A stretch of DNA of 64,000 nucleotides from Achromobacter pulmonis (GCF_902859765.1 NZ_CADIJV010000018.1:41646-105645), one strand, 5' to 3'; counted from the stretch's first letter, positions 46,050-55,982 are shown. Notes: generated from the letters alone by a model not told the origin. Program-made: numbers and translations.

Positions 46050-47000
46050 ATGGCAAACGATAGCTTCATGATCTTCACGGGCACGGCCAATACTCGGCTG
46101 GCCGTGGACGTAGTCAACCACCTCGACATGTCCCTGGGCAAGATGACCGTCGGTCGCTTCTCGGACGGCGAGGTGATGGTCGAGATCAACGAGAACGTGC
46201 GCGGCAAGGACGTCTTCGTCCTGCAGCCCACCTGTGCGCCTACCAACGACAACCTGATGGAAATCATGGTGATGGTCGATGCCCTGCGCCGCGCCTCGGC
46301 CGGCCGCATCACCGCCGCGATTCCCTATTTCGGCTACGCCCGCCAGGACCGCCGCCCGCGCTCGGCGCGCGTCGCGATCTCGGCCAAGGTGGTGGCCAAC
46401 ATGCTGCAAGTGGCTGGCGTCGACCGTGTCCTGACGATGGACCTGCACGCCGACCAGATCCAGGGTTTCTTCGACATCCCGGTGGACAACATCTACGCCG
46501 GTCCGATCCTGCTGGGCGACATCTGGCGCCGCAATTTCTCGAACCTGGTCGTGGTGTCTCCGGACATCGGCGGCGTGGTGCGGGCCCGCGCACTGGCCAA
46601 GCAGCTCGAAGCCGACCTGGCCATCATCGACAAGCGTCGTCCGCGCGCCAACGTGTCGGAAGTGATGAACATCATCGGTGAAGTCGACGGCCGCACCTGC
46701 ATCATCATGGACGACATGGTCGACACCGCCGGCACGCTGTGCAAGGCGGCCCAGGCCTTGAAGGACCGTGGCGCCGGCGCCGTCTACGCCTATTGCACCC
46801 ATCCCGTGCTGTCCGGCGGCGCCATCGACCGCATCGAGGCGTCGGCGCTGGACGAACTGGTCGTCACCGACACCATTCCGCTCTCCGAGCAAGGCCAGGC
46901 CAGCGGCAAGATCCGCCAGCTGTCGTGCGCCGCGCTGCTGGGCGAGACCATCCTGCGTATCTCGAACGCGGAATCGGTCAGCTCGCTGTTCGTCGACTGA
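46050..47000 (+). CDS. prs: ribose-phosphate pyrophosphokinase
   Basis: 316 aa, class I PRPP synthase. Makes PRPP from ribose-5-phosphate and ATP for nucleotide, His and Trp synthesis. Motifs: [41 protein letters not shown], the PRPP loop [13 protein letters not shown] and catalytic flexible loop. The tRNA terminator and 70 bp lie upstream, so it has either read-through transcription or its own promoter. Confidence 0.97.
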   Translation: MANDSFMIFTGTANTRLAVDVVNHLDMSLGKMTVGRFSDGEVMVEINENVRGKDVFVLQPTCAPTNDNLMEIMVMVDALRRASAGRITAAIPYFGYARQDRRPRSARVAISAKVVANMLQVAGVDRVLTMDLHADQIQGFFDIPVDNIYAGPILLGDIWRRNFSNLVVVSPDIGGVVRARALAKQLEADLAIIDKRRPRANVSEVMNIIGEVDGRTCIIMDDMVDTAGTLCKAAQALKDRGAGAVYAYCTHPVLSGGAIDRIEASALDELVVTDTIPLSEQGQASGKIRQLSCAALLGETILRISNAESVSSLFVD

Positions 47001-47052
47001 CGCCAGCCCACCCGTTTTTTGTGCCTTGCTGGTCGCGGCAAGGCACAAGCAA

Positions 47053-47108
47053 CACGGCGCACCTGTTGTGCGCCGTGCATTTAACCGGCGAAGTCCGCTT
47101 CGCTTTTT
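47053..47108 (+). promoter_or_regulatory. paired hairpins in the rplY leader
   Basis: CACGGCGCAC-CTGTT-GTGCGCCGTG (47053-47077) is a perfect 10-bp hairpin. It is followed by GCGAAG-TCCG-CTTCGC (47088-47103) and TTTTT, a terminator-like hairpin only 19 nt before the rplY ATG. This could be a prs terminator or an attenuator controlling the L25 gene. Confidence 0.6.
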
Positions 47109-47126
47109 CAGTTTTTGGAGTTTTCC

Positions 47127-47732
47127 ATGAAATTCACTGCCACTGCGCGTAGCGTCCAGGGTTCGAGTGCGAGCCGCCGCCTGCGCCGCGCGGGCCGCGT
47201 TCCCGCCATCGTCTATGGTGGTTCGGCTGCCCCGCTGAACATCGAACTCGACCACAACGAGATCTACCACGCCCTGCGCAAGGAAGAGTTCCACGCGTCG
47301 ATCCTGCAAATGCAGCTCGAAGGCAAGGACGAGCAGGTCCTGCTGCGTTCGGTTCAATGGCACGCCTACAAGCCGCAAGTCCTGCACGTGGACTTCCAGC
47401 GCGTCGACGCCAACCAGGCGCTGCGCACCAAGGTGCCGTTGCACTTCGTGAACGCTGAAATCTCGCCGGCCGTCAAGCTGAGCGGCGCGATCGTCAGCCA
47501 CGTCACCACCGAACTGGAAATCACGTGCCTGCCGTCGGCGCTGCCCCAGTTCATCGAAGTCGACCTGACCAACATCCTGGCCGGCGCTTCGATCCACCTG
47601 GCTGACATCAAGCTGCCGATGGGCGTGACCTACGTCCCGCACGGTGGTGAAGAGAACCCGCTGCTGGCCGCCGCTGTCGTCAAGGGCGGCGCTGCCGCCG
47701 ACGACGCCGCCGCGGAAACCCCCGTCGCCTAA
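47127..47732 (+). CDS. rplY: 50S ribosomal protein L25/general stress protein Ctc
   Basis: 201 aa, the long (TL5/CTC) form with the N-terminal 5S rRNA-binding L25 domain ([20 protein letters not shown]) and a C-terminal beta domain (about 95-185), ending in an acidic Ala-rich tail. Binds 5S rRNA in the large subunit. TGGAG lies 7 nt before the ATG; an in-frame TTG four codons earlier is not used. Leader hairpins suggest regulation. Confidence 0.95.
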   Translation: MKFTATARSVQGSSASRRLRRAGRVPAIVYGGSAAPLNIELDHNEIYHALRKEEFHASILQMQLEGKDEQVLLRSVQWHAYKPQVLHVDFQRVDANQALRTKVPLHFVNAEISPAVKLSGAIVSHVTTELEITCLPSALPQFIEVDLTNILAGASIHLADIKLPMGVTYVPHGGEENPLLAAAVVKGGAAADDAAAETPVA

Positions 47733-47775
47733 GTCCTGCCGGAAAGCCCTGGCTTTCCTGCGGCTTGCGCCCGAA

Positions 47776-47811
47776 ACCCTGCGTGTGCATTTGCATGCGC
47801 AGGGTTTTTTG
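47776..47811 (+). terminator. intrinsic terminator after rplY
   Basis: ACCCTGCG (47776-47783) and CGCAGGGT (47798-47805) pair around an inner TGCAT/GCATG segment, followed by TTTTT. Confidence 0.85.
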
Positions 47812-47828
47812 GTTTAAACAGCCCCATC

Positions 47829-48425
47829 ATGTCTATTCCCATACGCCTCATCGTGGGATTGGGTAACCCCGGTCCCGACTACGAAACCACTCGCCACAAC
47901 GCGGGCTTCTGGCTGGCCGACCACCTGGCGGACGATCTGCGCGCCTCATTCGCGCTGGAGAAGTCGTTCTTCGGCATGGTGGCCAAGGCCCGCCTGGGGG
48001 CCGACAACGTGCTGCTGCTCAAGCCCAACACCTACATGAACCGTTCCGGCCAGGCGGTCGGAGCGCTGGCGCGCTTCTACAAGCTGACGCCGGAACAGGT
48101 GCTGGTGCTGCACGACGAACTCGACCTGATGCCGGGCCAGGTCAAACTCAAGCAGGGCGGCGGCCACGCCGGCCACAACGGCCTGAAGGACATCCAGGCC
48201 GCGCTCGGCAGCCCGAATTTCTGGCGCCTGCGCATCGGCATCGGCCATCCGCGCACGCTCGGCCTGGCGCAGCAGGTGGCCGACTTCGTGCTGCACCCGC
48301 CGCGCCGTGAAGAGCAGAAGGAGATCGAGGCGGTCATCGACCGCTGCCGCGCCGTGGTGCCGGCCATGCTGGCGGGCGACTTCGCGCTGGCCACGCGCCA
48401 GTTGCACAGCGGCAACGACGCCTGA
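47829..48425 (+). CDS. pth: peptidyl-tRNA hydrolase
   Basis: 198 aa. Recycles peptidyl-tRNA. [20 protein letters not shown] contains the catalytic His and binding residues, [15 protein letters not shown] and [24 protein letters not shown] are family signatures. A terminator lies between rplY and pth, so its promoter must lie in that short gap or expression relies on read-through. Overlaps the next gene by 1 bp. Confidence 0.97.
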   Translation: MSIPIRLIVGLGNPGPDYETTRHNAGFWLADHLADDLRASFALEKSFFGMVAKARLGADNVLLLKPNTYMNRSGQAVGALARFYKLTPEQVLVLHDELDLMPGQVKLKQGGGHAGHNGLKDIQAALGSPNFWRLRIGIGHPRTLGLAQQVADFVLHPPRREEQKEIEAVIDRCRAVVPAMLAGDFALATRQLHSGNDA

Positions 48426-49204
48426 TGGACGACGCTCCGGGCTCCGCCGCGCCGCGCAAGCTGCGTTTCCGCAGTGAGCTGGCGGATTTCTGGCGCTTCG
48501 TGCGTCATCCCCATCCGGTGCGCCGCCTGCCGGGGCGCACGCCGGCGATCGGCTGGGTGTCGGACTGGTGGCCCGGCGTCGGCCCCGGACGCCTGCTGGC
48601 CTGGGCGGCCGTGCTGTGGCTGATCAACCTGTTCGCGCTGGGGCCGGTGGCGGTGGCCGCGGCAGGCTTGGGAGGCGTGACGCACCGGCTGGACCCGGCC
48701 AACATCCCGTGGCTGACGGCGGTGGTCTGGGCGCCGCTGGTCGAGGAAATGCTGTTCCGCTATGGCCTGCGCCGGCCCAAGCAGGCGCTGTGGCTGTGCC
48801 CGGCGCTGTTGCCGGTGGTGCTGTACGGCCCGCGCATCTGGACCGGCCTGCTGCTGGCCGCCTTGGTGCTGCTGGCCTGCTGGGCGCTGCGGCCGCGCCC
48901 CGCGCCGCTCAGGGGCTGGAACACGCGGTGGCGGCGCCTTTACCTGAGGCACTTCGGCTGGGTGTTCCACCTGGTGGCGCTGACCTTTGCCGCCGTGCAC
49001 CTGACCAACTTCGTCTTCAACCACACGCCTTATTGGCTGCTGCCATTGCTGGTGCTGCCGCAATGGGTCACCGGCCTGGTGCTGGGCTGGATCCGCATCC
49101 GCCGTGGCATCGGCGCGGCAATCGCGTTGCACGCCACGTTCAACGCCGGCCCCATTTTGCTGATCTGGGTCGTGATGCGCTGGGCGCCCACGGCGGCCGG
49201 TTGA
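48425..49204 (+). CDS. CPBP-family intramembrane metalloprotease
   Basis: 259 aa with about six hydrophobic segments. CPBP/CAAX-like motifs: EEMLFR (EExxxR) near residue 105, FAAVHL (FxxxH) near 196 and HATFNA near 238 form the putative zinc site. The family includes Rce1-like proteases and bacteriocin-immunity proteins; substrate unknown. ATG overlaps the pth stop by one base. An accessory gene between pth and ychF, which are often adjacent. Confidence 0.8.
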   Translation: MDDAPGSAAPRKLRFRSELADFWRFVRHPHPVRRLPGRTPAIGWVSDWWPGVGPGRLLAWAAVLWLINLFALGPVAVAAAGLGGVTHRLDPANIPWLTAVVWAPLVEEMLFRYGLRRPKQALWLCPALLPVVLYGPRIWTGLLLAALVLLACWALRPRPAPLRGWNTRWRRLYLRHFGWVFHLVALTFAAVHLTNFVFNHTPYWLLPLLVLPQWVTGLVLGWIRIRRGIGAAIALHATFNAGPILLIWVVMRWAPTAAG

Positions 49205-49298
49205 GCCGTCCGTCCCCCACGGGCGCCGTCCCGATGGCGCCGCCCGGCGGGGTAAACTAGAACGTTAACGATCAATACCGTACTTACACAGGATTCCC

Positions 49299-50390
49299 AT
49301 GGCTCTGCAATGCGGCATCGTCGGCCTGCCCAACGTTGGCAAATCGACACTTTTCAATGCTCTGACCCGCGCCGGCATCGCCGCCGAGAACTACCCGTTC
49401 TGCACCATCGAGCCGAACGTCGGCGTGGTCGAGGTGCCGGATCCGCGTCTGCAGAAGCTGGCCGAGATCGTCAAGCCCGAGCGCATCCTGTCGGCCACGG
49501 TCGAATTCGTCGACATCGCCGGCCTGGTGGCGGGCGCCAGCAAGGGCGAGGGCCTGGGCAACCAGTTCCTCTCGCACATCCGCGAAACCGACGCCATCGT
49601 CAACGTGGTGCGCTGCTTCGAAGACCCCAACGTGATCCACGTCGCCGGCAAGGTCGACCCGATCGCCGACATCGAAGTCATTGAAACCGAACTGGCCCTG
49701 GCCGACCTGCAGACCGCCGAAAAGGCCCTGCAGCGCCACCAGAAAACCGCGCGTTCCGGCGACAAGGAATCGCAGCGCATCGTCGCCGTGCTGGAAAAGT
49801 GCGTGGCGCAGCTGAACGAGGCCAAGCCGATCCGCGCGCTCGACCTGTCCACCGAGGAAAAGGCTGACATCGCCCAGCTCTGCTTCATCACCGCCAAGCG
49901 CGCGATGTACGTGGGCAACGTGGCCGACGACGGCTTCACCAACAACCCGCTGCTGGACCGCCTGACCGAATTCGCCGCCGCCCGCAACGCGCCGGTGGTC
50001 GCTATCTGCGCCGCCATCGAATCGGAAATCGTCGACCTGGACGACGCCGACCGCCAGGCCTTCCTGTCGGACATGGGCATGGAAGAGCCGGGCCTGAACC
50101 GCCTGATCCGCGCTGCCTTCAAGCTGCTGGGCCTGCAGACCTACTTCACCGCCGGCGTCAAGGAAGTGCGCGCCTGGACCGTGCCGATCGGCGCCACCGC
50201 CCCCCAGGCCGCGGGCGTCATCCACACCGACTTCGAACGCGGCTTCATCCGCGCGCAGACCATCGCGTATGAAGACTTCATCACCTACAAGGGTGAGCAG
50301 GGCGCGAAGGAAGCGGGCAAGATGCGGGCGGAAGGCAAGGAATACATCGTGCAGGATGGGGATGTGATGAATTTCTTGTTCAACGTCTGA
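49299..50390 (+). CDS. ychF: redox-regulated ATPase YchF
   Basis: 363 aa, Obg-family P-loop protein with ATP preference. Walker A is [14 protein letters not shown], followed by the DxxG-type [25 protein letters not shown] split across 68-92, a coiled-coil insertion and a C-terminal TGS domain ([10 protein letters not shown]... to FLFNV). It binds the ribosome and is linked to oxidative stress. Start ATG 49299 with ACAGGA upstream. Converges with the TonB receptor gene; a 10-bp hairpin (50429-50460) lies in between. Confidence 0.96.
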   Translation: MALQCGIVGLPNVGKSTLFNALTRAGIAAENYPFCTIEPNVGVVEVPDPRLQKLAEIVKPERILSATVEFVDIAGLVAGASKGEGLGNQFLSHIRETDAIVNVVRCFEDPNVIHVAGKVDPIADIEVIETELALADLQTAEKALQRHQKTARSGDKESQRIVAVLEKCVAQLNEAKPIRALDLSTEEKADIAQLCFITAKRAMYVGNVADDGFTNNPLLDRLTEFAAARNAPVVAICAAIESEIVDLDDADRQAFLSDMGMEEPGLNRLIRAAFKLLGLQTYFTAGVKEVRAWTVPIGATAPQAAGVIHTDFERGFIRAQTIAYEDFITYKGEQGAKEAGKMRAEGKEYIVQDGDVMNFLFNV

Positions 50391-50428
50391 TCGTTATTCC
50401 CACGCGCATTCGGTCGCGCTTCACAGAC

Positions 50429-50460
50429 GGGGCAGGCCTTTGGCATCAAGGGCCTGCCCC
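50429..50460. terminator. hairpin between convergent ychF and TonB receptor
   Basis: GGGGCAGGCC (50429-50438) and GGCCTGCCCC (50451-50460) form a perfect 10-bp stem with a 12-nt loop. No clear T-run on either strand, so termination is likely but not textbook. Confidence 0.55.
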
Positions 50461-50466
50461 GCCCAT

Positions 50467-52761
50467 TTAGAACTTCGCCTGCAAACTCAACGTCACCCTA
50501 CGCGGCTCGCCATAGATCAAGCCGTTGTAGAACCCATACTGCCGATAGTACGTCTTGTCGAACAGATTGCTGACGTTCAGCATGGCCGACAGATGGCGGT
50601 TGATGTCATAGCGCGCCATCGCGTTGAATAGCGCATACCCCTTCAGAGGAATCGGCGAATCGTCGAAGCCGCCGCGGCCATCCGGCCGGCCGGGATAGGG
50701 CTCGGACACCGTCTTGCCTTGCCAGGACATGCCGCCGCCGACGGTCAGCCCCCGGAGCGGCCCCTGGAACCGGTAGGTGGTGTTCAGCCGCAGCAGATGG
50801 CGCGGGTCGGGGCGCTCGGCGGTGTCGTTGTTGCCGACGTCCAGATAGGTGTAGCCCAGATAGACGTTCCAGGCGGCCGTCACGGCGCCGGCGATCTCGG
50901 CGTCCACGCCCTTGACGATGACGCCGGTGCCGGGCTGGTAGGCCTGGTCGCCATCGGGCGTCAACCTGTCGCCGTCTTTCAGGGCGACGTTCTTCTGCAG
51001 GCTGCGGAATGCCGACACGGCGGCATTGAGAGCGCCATTGAACCATTCGCCCTTGATGCCGGCCTCGTAGCTGGCGCCCGTGATGGGCTTGAGGGTGTCG
51101 CCGCTTTCGTTCTTGTTGGTCTGCGGCGTGAAGACATCGGTGTAGCTGGCGTAGACCGAGTAGTTCGGCGTCAACCCGTAGACCAGGCCGTAGTAGGGCG
51201 TCCAGGCGTGGGCGGCGTTTTCTCCGGTGCGCGCGCCGCGGGCGCCCGCCGCGTTGTAGTTGTCGCTGTGGATCTGGTAGACGCTGCGGCGCAGCCCGGC
51301 GATCAGGGTCAGGTCGTCGGCGAGCTCGAAGCGGCCCGCGACGTAGCCGCCGTAGAGCGTTGTCCGGGTGACGCGGCGGGCGTTGGTGCGGAAGGCGCGG
51401 ATGTTGCCATATTCGTCGCCGCGCCAGGCGCGCCAGTCGGCGACGGGCAATTCGGTGCGGTATTGGCAGCGTCCGCGGAAGCCGGCGATGCCGTCGATGC
51501 TGCAGTTGCTGCTGTCGAAGGTCCAGGACGGTTCGTCCATGCGCGAGCCGTTCAGGCCGACGAGCAGTTCATGCCGGCGTCCGAACAGTTCCAGGGGGCC
51601 CGACAGATCCAGCGAGAACGCGTCGGTTTCGCCTTCGGTCTCCGAATGGATGGCATTGAGGTAGGCGCCGCTGCCGTCCTGATTCCAATGGGGCCAGCGG
51701 ACCCTGCCGTTGTTGACCTTGATGGCCCCCTTGTTGTTCAGGTCCGCGCGCGAGGCGTGGGCATAATCGGCACGCAGCTTCCAGTCGTTGTCGAAGCGAT
51801 GGTCGAGCGAGACGAACAGCGTCTTTGCTTCCATGTCGGTCTTGCTCCAGTCCGCCGCGAGGTTGAGGCTGCGGCGGAAATGGGTCGGCGATCCGTCCGC
51901 AAACCAGGCGGGCACGTTGGCGCCCCAGGAGGCGCCGTGGAAGATGCTGTGTTCGTACTGGAAGCCCAGGCCCACCTGCGTGCGGGCTGTCACATCCATG
52001 GCGATGCTGGCCAGGAACCCCTGCCGTTCGATGCCCGAGTGGTCGCGAAACCCGTCGGAGTCCTCGCCGCTGAATACCAGGCGCGAGCGGACGCGGCCGT
52101 CCGCCGCCAGCGGTATGTTGATGTCGCCGACGGCGTTCTTCTTGTTCCAGCTTCCGGTGCGCAGGGTCAGGCTCGCGCCGAGCGTGCGGCCAGGGCGCTT
52201 GCGCACCAGGTCGACGGTGGCGGAGGGATCGCCGGTGCCGCCCATCAAGCCGTTCGCGCCCCGCACGATGCTGACGCGGTCGTAGAGATCCATGTTGATC
52301 GCGCCGCTGCCGCCGCCGTTGAACGAGGACCCGCCGATGATCGACAGGCCATCGACCTTGTAGTTGGTGATGTTGAATCCGCGGGCCCGCCAGGTGGTGC
52401 GCCCGCCGTTGTCCAACTCGGTGAAGGTGATGCCCGTCGTGCTGCCGAGGACGTCGCCGATGGACTGCATGCCCTGGTCGTCCATCTGCTGGCGCGTCAC
52501 CACCGACACGGACTGGGGTGTTTCCTTAGGACTCAGCGTCAGGCCCGTCGAGGCACGGGTCGAGGGCACGGTATAGGAGCGCGTGGCCTCGGTGGGCTCG
52601 TCGGCTTGCCCGCTCACTTCAATGGCCGGCAGCGTGGCCGGTCCGGGCGATGCGTTGCCGGCGGCATCCGGCTGTCGCGCCTGGGCCGGGGCGGCCGCGG
52701 ACGCCAGCGCAAGCGTGATCAGGCCAAGCAGTACGGACGCGCCCGACGAGTGGTGGTGCAT
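50467..52761 (-). CDS. TonB-dependent siderophore receptor
   Basis: 764 aa with a signal peptide (cleavage about residue 28, APAQA-RQ). Plug domain with SPKETPQSVSVVTRQQMDDQGMQSIGDVL and RGFNITNYKVDGL, then a 22-strand barrel ending in Phe (SLQAKF). The plug and barrel resemble ferric-siderophore receptors of the FhuE/FpvA type. No N-terminal STN signalling domain and no adjacent FecIR genes, so simple Fur control is expected; I see only a weak Fur-box-like AT-rich stretch at about 52800-52830. No siderophore genes nearby, suggesting uptake of a siderophore made by others. Confidence 0.93.
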   Translation of the reverse strand: MHHHSSGASVLLGLITLALASAAAPAQARQPDAAGNASPGPATLPAIEVSGQADEPTEATRSYTVPSTRASTGLTLSPKETPQSVSVVTRQQMDDQGMQSIGDVLGSTTGITFTELDNGGRTTWRARGFNITNYKVDGLSIIGGSSFNGGGSGAINMDLYDRVSIVRGANGLMGGTGDPSATVDLVRKRPGRTLGASLTLRTGSWNKKNAVGDINIPLAADGRVRSRLVFSGEDSDGFRDHSGIERQGFLASIAMDVTARTQVGLGFQYEHSIFHGASWGANVPAWFADGSPTHFRRSLNLAADWSKTDMEAKTLFVSLDHRFDNDWKLRADYAHASRADLNNKGAIKVNNGRVRWPHWNQDGSGAYLNAIHSETEGETDAFSLDLSGPLELFGRRHELLVGLNGSRMDEPSWTFDSSNCSIDGIAGFRGRCQYRTELPVADWRAWRGDEYGNIRAFRTNARRVTRTTLYGGYVAGRFELADDLTLIAGLRRSVYQIHSDNYNAAGARGARTGENAAHAWTPYYGLVYGLTPNYSVYASYTDVFTPQTNKNESGDTLKPITGASYEAGIKGEWFNGALNAAVSAFRSLQKNVALKDGDRLTPDGDQAYQPGTGVIVKGVDAEIAGAVTAAWNVYLGYTYLDVGNNDTAERPDPRHLLRLNTTYRFQGPLRGLTVGGGMSWQGKTVSEPYPGRPDGRGGFDDSPIPLKGYALFNAMARYDINRHLSAMLNVSNLFDKTYYRQYGFYNGLIYGEPRRVTLSLQAKF

Positions 52762-53000
52762 GACAATCCATCCCTGTTTAAATTGGAAAACGAAGCGCCA
52801 TTGATTGGCATTTGTATTTATGGAAATGACTGCCCAGGGAATATGCCGGATATCGGCCGGGATGGATCGCGCAACGCGCGATGGCGCGGCAAAAGCAGAC
52901 TTGTTGAAGTGGGGCGCCGCCGCGCGAATGGGATCAGGCGGTGCGATGGCGAGGCGCGCGGGGCCTCATTGCCATGCCGACCTATCGGCATCGTGTGCGC

Positions 53001-54614
53001 TCACCACGGTTCCAGGAGCCAGCCCTGTTCTGTGGCGCGCAGCCTATCGGTCAGCGCCAGGTTGTCCAGGAACGCGTTGTCGTGCGACACCACGACCAGC
53101 GCGCCGGGGTAGCCGCGCAGCATGCTTTCCAACGCGAGCAGGGAAGGCAGGTCGAGGTGATTGCCCGGCTCGTCCAACAGCAGCAGGCGTGGCGGCGGAT
53201 CGGCGTAGAGCGCGCAAGCCAGCGCCGCTTTCAGGCGTTCGCCGCCGCTCAGTGCGCCGCTCGGCGCCATGATCTTGCGCGCGTCCAGGCCGAGGTGCGT
53301 CAGGCGTGTGCGCAGATCGCCTTCGCTCAGGGCTGCGTTGACGGCTTGCAGTTGTTCGAGCACGGGTCGGTCCGAGGCCAGGCCGGCCAGGCGCTGGTCG
53401 AGATGGACGCATTCGGGCACGCGCTTGCGTTCGCCCGCCAGCGGCGCCAGTTGGCCGGCCAGCACCTTGAGCAAGGTCGATTTGCCGCAACCATTGGGGC
53501 CGGTGACCGCGACGCGTTGCTGGCCGCCCAGCAGCAGGTCGACGTGGCGGGTGGGGCCCGCGACAAAAGGCAGTGTGACGGCCTCCAGCGCCGCCACGCG
53601 CCGCTGCACGGCCGGCGAGACGGGCAGGGCATGCAGCGAGATGTCGACGTCCCTTTCCACCTGCTGCGCGGCGTCGCGCACGGCCTGCGCCAGGCGGTCG
53701 TGGGCGGCGGCATGCTGCTGGCGCAGCCTGCCTGCCGAGTCCTCGCTGCGGCCCTTTTGCCGGTCGAGCAGGATCTTCGCCTGATTGGCCTCCTTGCCAT
53801 GTCGCTGGCCGCGCGCCTGCCGCCGTTCCTGCCGTTCGCGCTGCGCCTGCATGGCCTGTTCTTCGCGCCGGCGTTCGAGCTTGCGGTGTTCGAGCCGCTC
53901 GAGCGCATTCGATCGTTCCTGTGCCTTGCTGGCGGCATAGGCGTCGTAGTTGCCGCCGTAGCTGCGCAGGCCCAGCGACGACAGTTCGACGATGCGCGTC
54001 ATGGTGTCTAGCAGTTGGCGGTCGTGGCTGACGACCAGCAGTCCGCGCGGCCAATGCCGCAACTGTTCGATCAGGGCCTGGCGGTTGCGCCGGTCCAGGT
54101 GGTTGCTGGGTTCGTCGAGAATGAGGAAGTCGGCGTCGGACAGCATGGCGCTGGCCAGCGCCACGCGCATGGCCTCGCCGCCGCTGAGGGTGCTGGCGGG
54201 CGTCGAGACGTCGAGATGGCCGAGGCCATCGCGTGCCAGCGCGTGTTGCAGGCGTTGGCGGATATCCCAGCGATCGCCGACTTGCTCGAAGTCTTCCGGC
54301 GCGCTGCTGCCGGCTTCGATGTGCCCGAGGGCGTCCAGCGTGGCTTGCACGCCGGCCAGGCTGGCGACGGTGGCGCCGGCAGGCGGGGACACCTGTTGGG
54401 CCAGGTAGAAGACGTTGCCCGATCGCAGGCAACGCCCGCTCGAGGGCGATAACTGGCCGGCCAGGATCCGCGCCAGCACGGTTTTGCCGGCGCCATTGCG
54501 CCCGACCAGGCCGGTGGGGCGTTGGTCGAAGGTTTCGTCGAGTGCGGAAAAAAGCGGGCTGCCGTCGGGCAGCAGGTACGACACGCGTTCCAGCGTGAGA
54601 TAGGGAGTCGTCAT
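53001..54614 (-). CDS. ABC-F family ATPase
   Basis: 537 aa, two ABC domains and no membrane helices. Walker A motifs GRNGAGKT and GPNGCGKST, signatures LSGGEAMR and LSGGERLK, Walker B LILDEPSNHLD and LLLDEPGNHLD. The linker between domains (about 235-330) is very basic and helical (ERLEHRKLERRREEQAMQ), which is the part that reaches the ribosome in antibiotic-resistance or EttA-like members. Could be housekeeping or a ribosome-protection factor; the sequence alone cannot tell. Own transcription unit with a 240-bp leader region. Confidence 0.92.
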   Translation of the reverse strand: MTTPYLTLERVSYLLPDGSPLFSALDETFDQRPTGLVGRNGAGKTVLARILAGQLSPSSGRCLRSGNVFYLAQQVSPPAGATVASLAGVQATLDALGHIEAGSSAPEDFEQVGDRWDIRQRLQHALARDGLGHLDVSTPASTLSGGEAMRVALASAMLSDADFLILDEPSNHLDRRNRQALIEQLRHWPRGLLVVSHDRQLLDTMTRIVELSSLGLRSYGGNYDAYAASKAQERSNALERLEHRKLERRREEQAMQAQRERQERRQARGQRHGKEANQAKILLDRQKGRSEDSAGRLRQQHAAAHDRLAQAVRDAAQQVERDVDISLHALPVSPAVQRRVAALEAVTLPFVAGPTRHVDLLLGGQQRVAVTGPNGCGKSTLLKVLAGQLAPLAGERKRVPECVHLDQRLAGLASDRPVLEQLQAVNAALSEGDLRTRLTHLGLDARKIMAPSGALSGGERLKAALACALYADPPPRLLLLDEPGNHLDLPSLLALESMLRGYPGALVVVSHDNAFLDNLALTDRLRATEQGWLLEPW

Positions 54615-54854
54615 GCGTGATGCTTCCAGAGATGCCAGGACTCCCCCTGCGAACGGGGGCGGGTGGAGACTGGCCGTCAGGGCGACGGCGGCATCAATGG
54701 CGCATGGGACGAATACCTCGATGAATGGCGTTCAGGCCGTTACTTTAAAAGCCCTGCGGGGAATTGGCAAAGCGCGTGCGCGGCAAGGCTGTCCGGGCAG
54801 GCGGGAAGGGCTCGCGGCAAAGGCAATCGGGCCGGTGCGCGGAGGCGCGGCGTT
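54615..54854. other. 240-bp gap upstream of the ABC-F gene
   Basis: On the minus strand it holds a six-codon frame (54677-54694, MPPSP and stop) and, between it and the ABC-F start, a hairpin CCCCC-GTTCGCA-GGGGG (54643-54659). No other gene seen. Whether the short frame is translated is unknown. Confidence 0.35.
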
Positions 54855-55352
54855 TCAGGCCTCCAGGGCCTGCGCCACCACCCATCCCGCCAAGTACAGC
54901 CCCACGCCGAACGACGCATGCGCCATCAGGCTGCGCAGGCGCGCCACGCCGGGCTTTGGGGTCTTGGACGCGGCGATGCCGGCGCCCATGCCGGGTTGCA
55001 GGATCAGGAACGGCGCCGCCACCGTGGCGAGGCCGACGATCAGCGCCGGCGGCAGGGTCGGCCGCGCGGCCCAGGCCGGGCCCCAGATCGCCAGCAGCAG
55101 CAGGGCGAAGAGGACGCCGATGGCGTAGTGGGCGATCCAGCCAATGGCGCGTTCGCCCGCCACGGGCGCCGAGCGCGCGATGCCGGGATGGGTCAGGCGT
55201 CCTTGCGGCAGGTGGCCGAGCCAGCGGCCGACCAGGGCGTAGTCCAGCGACGGCACGCCGAACAGGCGCTTGAGCAGCAGCGCCCACAGATCCATGACGA
55301 GCGTGGCGCCGGCGCCGATCAGCACGGCGCGAAGAATGAGGTCGGGGGGCAT
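54855..55352 (-). CDS. DUF2938 membrane protein
   Basis: 165 aa with four hydrophobic segments. The N-terminal GAGATLVMDLWALLLKRLFGVPSLDY and IGWIAHYAIGVLFA are DUF2938 features. Function unknown. The ATG at 55352 is followed by the first helix within ten residues; an in-frame start 11 codons upstream lies in the promoter. A 17-bp palindrome sits about 40-57 bp upstream, so it is probably under a dedicated regulator. Confidence 0.8.
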   Translation of the reverse strand: MPPDLILRAVLIGAGATLVMDLWALLLKRLFGVPSLDYALVGRWLGHLPQGRLTHPGIARSAPVAGERAIGWIAHYAIGVLFALLLLAIWGPAWAARPTLPPALIVGLATVAAPFLILQPGMGAGIAASKTPKPGVARLRSLMAHASFGVGLYLAGWVVAQALEA

Positions 55353-55392
55353 GCGAGGGCTCCGGCGATATGGAATAACAATCAATAGATTA

Positions 55393-55409
55393 ATTGAATG
55401 TTATTCAAT
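55393..55409. promoter_or_regulatory. palindrome upstream of the DUF2938 gene
   Basis: ATTGAAT-GTT-ATTCAAT, 7-bp perfect arms, in an AT-rich island. MarR/TetR-type operator size; the nearby MarR gene is a candidate binder. Confidence 0.5.
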
Positions 55410-55532
55410 AACCTTTCCGAGTGTCAATGGCACGGACAGGCGATGGGGCATTGCCCGCGCGAAGCGGCACGGGTAGGAAGGTTTTGGGCCGTGGCGTTGG
55501 AGCAACGCCACGGGCGGCCCCAGGGCGTGGCG

Positions 55533-55979
55533 CTACCCGCCCTTGCCGCCGCCCGCGGCGCGCAGGAAGTTCTCTTCCAGCACGTTCAGCACCCGGTTCA
55601 GGGTGTCGATGTCGGACGCGGACAGTCCCTTGAGCGATTCGTCGAAGAAGGCCGCGCGCTTGGGCAGGGCTTCATCGACCACGGCCTGGCCGGCCGGCGT
55701 GAGGCGGGCGTTGGTCAGGCGGTTGTCGTGCGGGTCGACGGCGCGCGCGATCCAGCCAAGTTTCTGCATTGCCTGCAATTGGCGGGTGAGCGAGGCGGGA
55801 TCGAGGCGGCAGCGTTCGGCCAAGTGCTTCTGTGAGCAGGGACCGTTTTCATGCAGCGCCAGCAGGATGCGCCAGCGCGGCAGCGCGTGGCCGACCCGGC
55901 CGCTGAAGGCGCTCTGCATGACCCGGTAGGTCTGGCCCATGTGCTGGATGACCTGCAGGCCCTGTTGTTGTTTGGGCAA
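55533..55979 (-). CDS. MarR-family transcriptional regulator
   Basis: 148 aa. Winged helix with KHLAERCRLDPASLTRQLQAMQKLGWIAR and wing DPHDNRLTNARLTPAGQ. The start is TTG at 55979, with GGAG 8 nt before it, overlapping the end region of the MFS gene (its stop is 4 nt upstream), so the two are translationally coupled. It most likely represses the MFS efflux gene and itself, released by a hydrophobic or phenolic compound. Confidence 0.9.
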   Translation of the reverse strand: MPKQQQGLQVIQHMGQTYRVMQSAFSGRVGHALPRWRILLALHENGPCSQKHLAERCRLDPASLTRQLQAMQKLGWIARAVDPHDNRLTNARLTPAGQAVVDEALPKRAAFFDESLKGLSASDIDTLNRVLNVLEENFLRAAGGGKGG

Positions 55980-55982
55980 AAG

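Noticed and set aside
52790-52830. Fur box upstream of the TonB-dependent receptor
   Set aside because: Only a degenerate AT-rich stretch is seen; matches to the 19-bp consensus are too few to call.
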